Assembly (NCBI GenBank): GCA_023653785.1
Contig: JAMKCH010012571.1
Span: 41,471 to 105,470 of the forward strand
Reading direction: 5' to 3'
DNA length: 64,000 nt
Source of the DNA: Ophioderma brevispina
Lineage: Eukaryota > Echinodermata > Ophiuroidea > Amphilepidida > Ophiodermatidae
Every line of letters begins with the position of its first letter. The stretch's first letter is position 1. Both the position numbers and the translations under genes were made by a program. Below the pieces are notes generated by a model. It saw nothing but the letters and a program-made list of their open reading frames with translations. It was not told where the DNA came from and searched no databases. Of this stretch, positions 56,297-64,000 are shown in pieces.

Positions 56297-56788
56297 CTTA
56301 GTATTGCAACAGATTTTTCACCTGGCTGTGAAGTATGATGTTCCTTATCAATATCACAATTCACTGGTAGTTTTACTTGCTTGTTTGATGTATGGAACAT
56401 ATACCCGCATTTTCCATATCCTACTGAATAATTATTTTGTATTTTTAAATTAATGGAAATAATTAGTACAGTAGAAGAAATGCGCACCCTTCCCAAATTC
56501 TCATCCACCAGTTGATGACGATCCGATCTTTACGTAGTGTAGCTATACCTACAACGTACATACGTGTAGCAAAAACTGGATCAATGCAAACAATGTAGAC
56601 TCTACTGGCTATTATAGGGTCCAATAGTAGTCGAGTAGAACAATTGTTTCATTATTCTAGTCGACACCTATCCTAACGTCTCTAAAAGTAGTCCAAGCCT
56701 GTTGACATTGTTAAACTTTGTTGAATAGTAAAAGACACTAATGGTGTGCTTGTGTATATTTCGTTCATTGGTATGTTTTACTTACATG
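56297..56788. other. intergenic, nothing recognised
   Basis: No supported feature. Confidence 0.4.
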
Positions 56789-56880
56789 TTATTCTACCGT
56801 GCGAGCATGTCCGATAGACATGTCCAAATTGTCATATTCAGAATAACCCTCGCTTCGACTGCTAGAATCGCTATTTGAAT
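56789..56880 (-). CDS. possible terminal exon: Ser/Asp-rich acidic tail
   Basis: Acceptor TTTTTATCAG, phase 1, then SNSDSSSRSEGYSEYDNLDM, SIGHARTVE and TAA. The tail includes SEYDNL, which matches the ITIM form S/I/V/L-x-Y-x-x-L/V/I, so a cytoplasmic tail of a membrane receptor is conceivable. No other exon of such a gene was found in the window, so this may be chance. Confidence 0.3.
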
Positions 56881-57309
56881 CTGATAAAAACAAGCAAGTC
56901 AAATAATTCGTCCGATTAAAGGTTGTCAGGGGTAATTGAAAAAATGCATGTAAAGCTACCATAAAAAGACTATGCAATTAAAGCGGCATTTCGTGATCCC
57001 AGCATCTTTATGTTTAGAGTTTATTAGGCTAGCCCCGAGAGAAAATGTTATTTCCAAAATTTCACTTGGAAAGCTAATAGTGCGTTATTGATGTTATGAG
57101 CAACATGATCATCGCCGTTGCCTGTTAAGACCACTGTTTTCTATGCAAAATCACGATCTTCCAAAGTAGATCAGCAAGATCATCAGATGATATTTCACCT
57201 TAAAACACGTTCGTTTCAAAAACAAAAGTATTAGGAAGGTAACGGTACGGTATTGTGAGGCTTGGTAATAAGTTGTGTTTTGCAACGTTCAGTCTAAGAT
57301 GGTTTTGCA
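56881..57309. other. intergenic, nothing recognised
   Basis: No supported feature. Confidence 0.4.
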
Positions 57310-58380
57310 TTTGATCGCACATCTATAGTACTACTGCCGCGAAGGGGAGGTAGCCACTTGGCGAAATTTGTCGGAATTCATCAGCGATTGGACAAATTTA
57401 ATACGAGGGATGTCCTTCTCTCTGTTAATTCGGTAAGAGCATATATCTGAAGAGCGTTGTCGTAAACAGCATGCTCATGGGGGACGCGCTCAAAATATCG
57501 GTGTTGTTTAATGTGATGATTGAGTGCCACACCGGTGCTGAATATTCCGTAGTGGTCTAATATATCCAAAATTATGGTGACCAAATCACGTTGGGATTAT
57601 TAACCTTTTGAGCAACTTCAGCATATGCAGTCTACCGTTGACCTTTTTGCAGGAGTAGATGTTTGATGTGAGCTGTCAATGCTGAAATTTGGACCACAGA
57701 CATTTTTTTGGTGGTTTATCGACATTACTTTAGGTCTTTATTACAAAGCTTGAGATTTGAGTAAATATTTGGTTGAGGTTTTAGAAAATGAAACGGACAT
57801 GTAAGCGCACTTCATCTGGATTTTTTAATTCATTTGTTCTCGTCTGTCCAGTCAGCAAACCTATTCAGTTGTTGTTTCTGAATGATGGTGAGGGCGTTTT
57901 GATTTGGAAGGATTCGATTGATAGTCATGTCGTCGACATTTTTAAGACTGTATTTGAGATGGAGTATCGACGAGGCCAGAGGGGGTTTTTGGGGGAGTTA
58001 CATGACAAGCAAATCCGTTAGGACCAAGGAGCGTACTTGTGGTAGTCTAAACTACCGTTCAAGGTTATCCATAGGGGAATTGCGCCTTTGTACTGAACAC
58101 AGTATTGTTCTTTCTGTAAGAAAAAAACGCAGAACCACGAGGCACGATCGGAACGGATTCAAAAAACTGATTACAGCTTGTGACCACCAATGGGCTTAAA
58201 AACTACCTGGCGTGTGGCATGTTTATGCAAAGTGTTTCAAAGCTTAATATGATGTAGGGTCGTTGCAGGTCCTTTGGGATTGGCTAACTGATTTGGGCCA
58301 ATACGGTCAAGGATATCTTCAATGAGCCACTCATTCATGAACGTCTCTGCTACTTTCACAAAGTGAGTGAAGTGATCGTT
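57310..58380 (-). mobile_element. fourth LINE relic: RT palm to C-terminus, heavily broken
   Basis: Minus-strand pieces, in order: LIEDILDRIGPNQLANPKGP (RT block 'D..QF....G.ST'), VDDMTINRIL and QLNRFADWTDENELMN (post-palm block 'W...N.M.LN..K'), then TEYSAPVWHS ('eY..PVWH' of the thumb), FERVPHEHAVYDNALQ-type sequence in a shifted frame, and the end. Many stops and shifts. Short plus-strand frames at 57788-58199 are antisense shadows of it. Confidence 0.62.
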
Positions 58381-60607
58381 AAGTATGGACGGAGATTATT
58401 CCAAGATTGCAGGTTTCTCTTGTGATAGGTACAACCATGGCATTTCGCCATTGAGGTGAGACAACGCCTTAGAATATGATCGGTTTAAAAGCGTGCAGTG
58501 GCCCCCAAACTTAGCTCATAGGAGAACTCGCTGATGATATTATGAACCCCGGCTTTCCCGCTTTTTATGTTGTTCAGTTTTCAAACTTAAGCGCTAGCTA
58601 TATGGAAATTTTGTTATGACAGTGTGCAATATTTTAAGCAGATCAGAGTATGTAAAAAAAGTGGGGTTTGGGAAAACCACGTGTTCCATGGGTGGAACAG
58701 GTCCGGAGCCGTGTTCTGGAAACACACGGGATGTTTCTAGAACACATGGTGTTCCCAAACTGTTACAAATAGGGTGTTAAAATATGCTGTGTTTAACACA
58801 GTGGTTTCACCTAAAAATTATTCAGATGACTACGCCGCCAGAAATTCATTACGTGTTACTTTTTTGAGTATGTTTGAATACAGCCAAGACACTGTTGATT
58901 ACACAAGAAAATACGGGGCATATGGGCAAATATAACGAATATATAAACTTTAAATAACTGAAAACCTTGTGGTGTAAAAAAAGCTGAATACCATTGAGAA
59001 TAGTTACAGTGCATTCAATGATTGCCTTTCTTTGTAAACTTTCTCTGCTGGAAAAGGTTAATTTCGTGATTTCAGCACCTTCTGTTTTATTCATTGTTAA
59101 ATTATATCCTGAGGAAAAGCCTATGTCACAAAATTGTAGTCGATTCCGACCCCTGGCGGTTTTGTATAAGCAAATGCTTAATTCCCACGGTCCATAGAGA
59201 CACTATGCTGTAATTTCTATCCGTTTACGGACAAAAATACAAAAATTGCGATTTCTTACAGATACGACAGATTTGCAAGTAAATTACTAAGGCCAACGGT
59301 TCAGATGATATAAAAATCTCAAACTTTTTTACATAATCGGGGGGGGGGAGAGGTTGTGATCAGCCCATAATGCCCTTTTTAACACTAAAGTGCCAGCTAA
59401 AAACTTCCGTTAGTTGCCCAAGGGGGGGGGGGGTTCCTAGGACCTAACCAGTAACCAACTTTCCCATGGGAGTTGATCATGACATCATACAAGTAAATGG
59501 GGGTCACGTCGTAAGAACCACATACCACAAAAATGAAAAATCCGACTTTGATCTATGACCTATGGCCAATTTGAAAATTGTCACTCTCTCCGAAAAGAGT
59601 GGTTCGCAATTTCCATCAGCAAGCAACTCCAATATAGGTTTTAACCGAAATAATTCAATTATCTTCAATTCAGAATAACAATTAAAATAATCATTCAAAT
59701 TAGAAAATTTTTACAATCTGTAGTTTTCGTCTGAAACTCAAAAAACACCTGGTTTTCCCATATAGAATTACAAGGTTAAGAGCACGGTCATGACCAAAAT
59801 TAAAATTGATGCTATCAGCATTAAAGGTTTTGTTTAAGTATTATTAATTATTAATTAATTGGCTCCTAAGGTATATATTTAAGCAAATAAATCCCAAGAC
59901 TTAATACTTTATTTTTTTGTAAATAGTAAAATATCTTGATTTTTTCACTTCCGTTAGTGTCCGGGGGAGGGGGTCCTAGGGGGACCAAACCTAATTATTC
60001 TAATGAAGCCGTGGGCGGATTTATTTTTTTAGTAATCAGGAGACGCGGATTCAGAATCACACAATTAGCAAAAAAATCCTTGAAATTTGATTGTGTAACC
60101 GAAAATCTCAAAAAAAATCAAGATTTGGGTATATGGAACCCCCTCCCCCCACTTGGTCACTTAAGTGTTACATTTGGCAATGTTTTAACTAATAAAACTG
60201 ACATTTACTTCTTTACATTTAAGATCTGTTCGCTGAAGAGTAAGTCGACAAAATTTACACTATGGGCGGATTGAAGGTTTATTTATTTTTCCTATTTTGG
60301 AAATTACCCCTTAAAGGGCCACAATGGCAAAAAAAAAATATCACCTAATAAATAAACCTTACAGATCACTTCCACAAATTAAAAAAATCCTTTGGGGGTT
60401 TATATTCCGTAAAAAACAGTAAAAACAGCAAGAGGTGGTGGTGGCAGTCGGTGGCAATTCCTGCCCAGGAAAATCATGTTTGACATCCCCTGCATAACTT
60501 CATTGTATCCGCATGTTTTGTGACCAATTCAAAAGCATTCAGACTGGGATTCAGACATTGTACTTCTTGTATTAAGATATTGATCTGACAAGTGAAAGGT
60601 GAATTGG
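58381..60607. other. intergenic, nothing recognised
   Basis: G runs at 59341 and 59424 and AT-rich filler. Open frames up to 112 codons (59936-60274, plus) have no recognisable motif. Confidence 0.45.
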
Positions 60608-60780
60608 CCGGTGTGAAAGGGGATATGGTCCGGCAGGATTCATAGTCCGGGCTCCATAGACGACAACGGAATAAAGCGTGAAACTAATGTTGAGTGAAGA
60701 GTCAACTGAATCGATTGCCCTATTGTTCACCATTGTTCCCGGACTGTGAGACCGGCGGACAATATCTCCTGCCACACCGG
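60608..60780 (+). mobile_element. 173 bp MITE family C, copy 3
   Basis: Starts CCGGTGTGAAAGGGGATATG and ends AATATCTCCTGCCACACCGG; the interior is nearly identical to 19644-19820 over GAAGAGTCAACTGAATCGAT. Confidence 0.8.
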
Positions 60781-61267
60781 GATTAGCACAATACAATAGC
60801 AATGAGCAATGGTCTGTAATCTGATGACTGCATGCTTTTCAAGTTTGATAAAATGCTGGCAGTAATGTCAGCATCCTTGGTTGAGAAGTGAAGCTTTCAA
60901 GGAAAATTAGTTCCTTTTCCCTTTTGTACAAAATATAAACACCCAAATTATTTTCACCCATTTCGCTCGTTTTTTTTAAATTCAAAATTCGATTCATTTT
61001 TACCCTCAAACGGCGGGTTCACATGCATACAGTAAATGTTAAAAAAAATGCCCCATGTATACGCTAAGTCACGGTTTGTCGGGGCCCCGTAAAAACATAT
61101 GTATTTCGCGTCGCTAACCATGAACTTAGCCACCACTATGAGTAAGCTGTTGGTAGTTTTCTGGGATAGGCTCACAGCGCCAATTATCACCCCACCCACA
61201 CGCGAATTACCGCCAACGTAGCGCTACATGCCTAAGATAGCGGAATTCCTCTGTGGGACTTTCATAC
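60781..61267. other. intergenic, nothing recognised
   Basis: No supported feature. Confidence 0.4.
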
Positions 61268-61632
61268 GCATTGGCGTAATTTCTTTTTGACATTGGGTGG
61301 GATGGCGGGTTGATTAAATTTTTATGAATAAAGGGGGTTTGCTGAAAGATCCATTAGTAGCACATGTGCACGCGAATCGCGCAAAAAATTTGCCATTTAC
61401 AAGCTAAAATCATTAATATAGTTGTAATTGGAACAATTTCGGCGCGAAGCGCGTAAAATAAATTACCATTTTAAACTATTAATGGTAAAATATGAGGTTA
61501 TTTTGGTCACAAAACACATGAATGGGCATCAAAATGGGGGGTGGATGATCGTATTGACCATGACCATCCCCCCTCATCAAACTATTTGGGGGGTATATAT
61601 CCCCCCATCCCCCCGGGATTTACGCCTATGTT
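61268..61632. mobile_element. 0.37 kb MITE with GCATTGGCGTAA / TTTACGCCTATG ends
   Basis: Imperfect complementary termini, with CGCGAATCGCGC and GGCGCGAAGCGCG palindromes and a C-rich right side (CCCCCCATCCCCCCGGG). The terminal sequence resembles that of the 40519-40920 element, so both may belong to one broad group. Confidence 0.6.
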
Positions 61633-62555
61633 CAGAACGAGTCTCGACTATTCCTTTCTTGGGTCAAATTGGCCATTCTTTGTTTCTTTCCAATATATCG
61701 CCTATTACCGCAGATAAAATAAGGTTGCCTTTAATCCTGACACGTAGCTGATCAGGTTTGTTACCTATTGCATACATACATGATACACACCTGATGGTAA
61801 ACTTTGAGAAGATGGTACGGATCACTTCACCTTTTCACATGACAGACAATCGCTTGTGACTACCCTGGACAAAATAGTCCCATGTGAATAGACCTGATCT
61901 GTACCTTTTATGCCCTTTGTACTAATAATGTTGCACTTCAACGATGAAGTGTTCCAAATGTACTCCCCTTCAAAGTTCTACATGTAACAATTTTCTTTTC
62001 ATTCTTGGCCTTAGTATGCGTAGGGTTAGGGTTTCTTTTTAGTGTAGGACATAAATAAAAAAATAATTTGTTTCCTGTAGGAGTTTAAAGGAGGGGTACT
62101 TATGGAGCTCTTTCCGATGTGTTATAGTCACATTTATGTCATAGTAAAGCAGTCGCTAGAGCATTTAGTGAATTTGTTAGTGCCCGGTTGGAATTCGGTA
62201 TTATTTGCGCAACGTTCTAACGTCATAATAAGCACGTTATCAATAGACCTAAGGCGACTAAAAAAACCTTGTTTTACGGGCCCGATCTACCCTGATTTTT
62301 CAGTTTTGCAGATTTTTTTTAATAGTTTTTCCAAAAATCATGTAAAATCAGCCTGTTTTTATCTATACCTCGGTGAGGAATTAGTTGATGGATGGGCGCC
62401 AATCTACCACACGGTTCGTGCGCACCGGTTACATATATTGCCGTCCCGTTTGTCATATAATACAGTGTCCGCGTGAGTGAGTGGCCTACCACCCATCTGT
62501 CTTTGTGTTTCTCATTGGTGTTGATGATGCATCTTGCGCAGACAGTTGTAGTGTA
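61633..62555. other. unassigned, with one 124-codon plus open frame
   Basis: 62102-62476 (plus) is open for 124 codons, ending LYLGEELVDGWAPIYHTVRA plus about 17 residues, and is less AT-rich than its surroundings. No family recognised. Confidence 0.3.
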
Positions 62556-62850
62556 TAGTGTGGGTACGGATCATGGGTACGGGTATTATAGGTACGGGTC
62601 CGAGGACCATGGGCCTATGGGGTAAGGGTACGGTCCGAGACCGGGGGTACGGGTACGGGTCCAAGACCTTGGGTACGGGTACGAGTACTGGTCCGAGACC
62701 ATGGGTACGAGTATGGGTACGGGTACGGGGCCAAGCCCATGGGTGCGGGTATTGGGTACGGTCCCGCTGACGAGCAAAACCATGGTGGTACGGGTACGGG
62801 TACAGTGCTATGGGTATGGGTAGGGAGTCTTTGGGTACGGGTACAGACCT
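62556..62850 (+). repeat. GGGTAC-rich minisatellite, array 1
   Basis: Higher-order units of the form GGGTACGGGTACGGGTCC followed by GAGACCAT. Open in several frames on both strands because it lacks stops, not because it codes. Confidence 0.85.
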
Positions 62851-63669
62851 TTATATATTACAGTACATATAAGTGCAAGGTTCCAAAACTAAAGATACGA
62901 CAGTGATGCCACTGAAGAGTCAATATTGATTTGAAATTTGCAGGAATAGGTTATAAGAATGAAGGGTAAGTATGTGGAATCCTTAACGTCATTTTTAGCA
63001 ACTGAAAAAAGTGGCCGAAAAAGGAAGAAGAAATCAGTACTTTCCAAAGATATGTCACTATCCAATTAGTTTTTGCAGTTACATGTAAGTGTCCCCTATG
63101 GGTAAAGTTAATTTCAATATTGGGGAGACGTTAATGGCTCGAACAGTGCAAATTAATGTATGAAGATGAAAGCACTAAGGCATATGTGGGGTGCATATAG
63201 TGCCATACTATATATCATGGGTGTATCTGTTTAATATGTGAAAAAACTTGTTTAGATAGACTGAAAATAGTATGGGATGTATAATTAAAGGTTGCAGCAA
63301 GAGATAACATGATTTTGATTTTTGTGTATTTGGCTACAGAAATGTAGATCGGAAGAGAGTGAAACGTGAAACAAAAGGTTAATTAGAGTTTAATTAATTA
63401 TTTTAATATAAAACATTTGTCTATTGGCTTCAAGCACAAACATTGAAATTTCATTTTTTTGTACCAAAGAATAATTCTTGGCTTAGTCATTCCAGATGGG
63501 GGGAGCTTAACATTCAGTGCAAAAAAAGATTTTTTGTAGGGACACCCGATGTGAAAAATCCATTGTTGCCGACCTTTCAAATTCATCAAAGTAAAACAAA
63601 ATTTGAATCCATTAATATCCATGAAACAAAGAATACCGGCCAGTTAGTTTTGTTTTTAAATTTTACATA
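62851..63669. other. spacer between minisatellite arrays, nothing recognised
   Basis: AT-rich spacer with no repeat of the GGGTAC type; open frames of about 75 codons overlap on both strands. Confidence 0.45.
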
Positions 63670-64000
63670 GGGTACAGGTAACAGTATGGCAACAAAGATG
63701 GCAACAACAACATGGAAACTGGTATGGGTTACAAGACCATGGGTATTGGACGAATACGGGTCTGAGACCTGGGGATCGGTAACGGCCGAAAACCATGGGT
63801 GATGTGTTACGGGGTTGTCCAAGACCGGGGTACGGGTACGGGTATGGGTACGAGACCAATGGGTCCGGGTTACGGGTCCGGTCCATACAGACCATGGGTA
63901 CGGGTACCCGGGTACGAGTACGGGTCCAGACCATGGGTACGGGTACGGGTCCGGTTCCAAGATGTGATAAAGTTATGGGTACGGGTACGGTAGGGTCCGA
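63670..64000 (+). repeat. GGGTAC-rich minisatellite, array 2 (runs off the window)
   Basis: Same unit and orientation as 62556-62850 (GGGTACGGGTAC, GGTCC, AGACCATGGGT), continuing to the last base. Confidence 0.85.

Noticed and set aside
57788..58199. Plus-strand gene at 57.8-58.2 kb
   Set aside because: The minus strand of the same stretch shows ordered LINE RT blocks, so the plus frames are antisense shadows.
62558..63993. Several 64-124 codon frames on both strands near the window end
   Set aside because: Products of the GGGTAC minisatellite, which lacks stop codons in most frames.

Overview
This is an intron-rich, AT-rich, transposon-crowded stretch of animal nuclear DNA. There are no operons, Shine-Dalgarno sites or long single-exon genes. 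It contains canonical GT..AG splice junctions, several decayed APE-type LINEs, many MITE/foldback elements and minisatellites. A CR1/L2-type LINE with a 2A-like peptide and PHD finger fits a marine invertebrate (echinoderm, hemichordate, cephalochordate or lophotrochozoan). The exact taxon cannot be fixed from the sequence.

The only convincing host gene family is a bacterial-type solute-binding (SBP_bac_3-like, periplasmic-binding-protein fold) protein split by introns. A minus-strand copy has five exons from 48606 down to 34230, and its reading frame is open across every splice junction; its 5' exons are not visible. A plus-strand paralogue (3442-16153) has four recognisable exons and is a pseudogene: one exon carries frameshifts and stops and another a single-base insertion. 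The two copies converge tail to tail, with about 18 kb of repeats between them, and share the same exon boundaries, phases and C-terminal motif.

Layout: 1-3.4 kb holds MITEs. A nearly full-length but broken LINE (5.06-8.76 kb) sits in the first intron of the plus pseudogene. 9-16 kb holds the remaining pseudogene exons, tandem-duplicated intron DNA and MITEs. 16.8-26.7 kb is a gene desert with two large inverted-repeat elements, a GTCGAC cluster and a degenerate tandem repeat. 27.0-32.2 kb has a foldback-like architecture, with two short-unit minisatellite arrays in opposite orientation around a 4.3 kb loop. 34-48.6 kb is the minus-strand gene; its introns hold recent local duplications, a nested pair of TTAA-target MITEs and three LINE remnants. 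48.9-64 kb holds an LTR-like repeat interrupted by a TTAA MITE, a 1 kb foldback element, a MITE containing a 1.2 kb insertion, a possible terminal exon of an unknown gene, a fourth LINE remnant and GGGTAC-rich minisatellites at the window end.

Points most worth following up: the animal solute-binding-protein gene pair, the 2A/PHD LINE, the foldback structure with minisatellite arms, the nested TTAA elements with paralogous empty sites, and two local duplications that both abut poly-T tracts and may be assembly artefacts.
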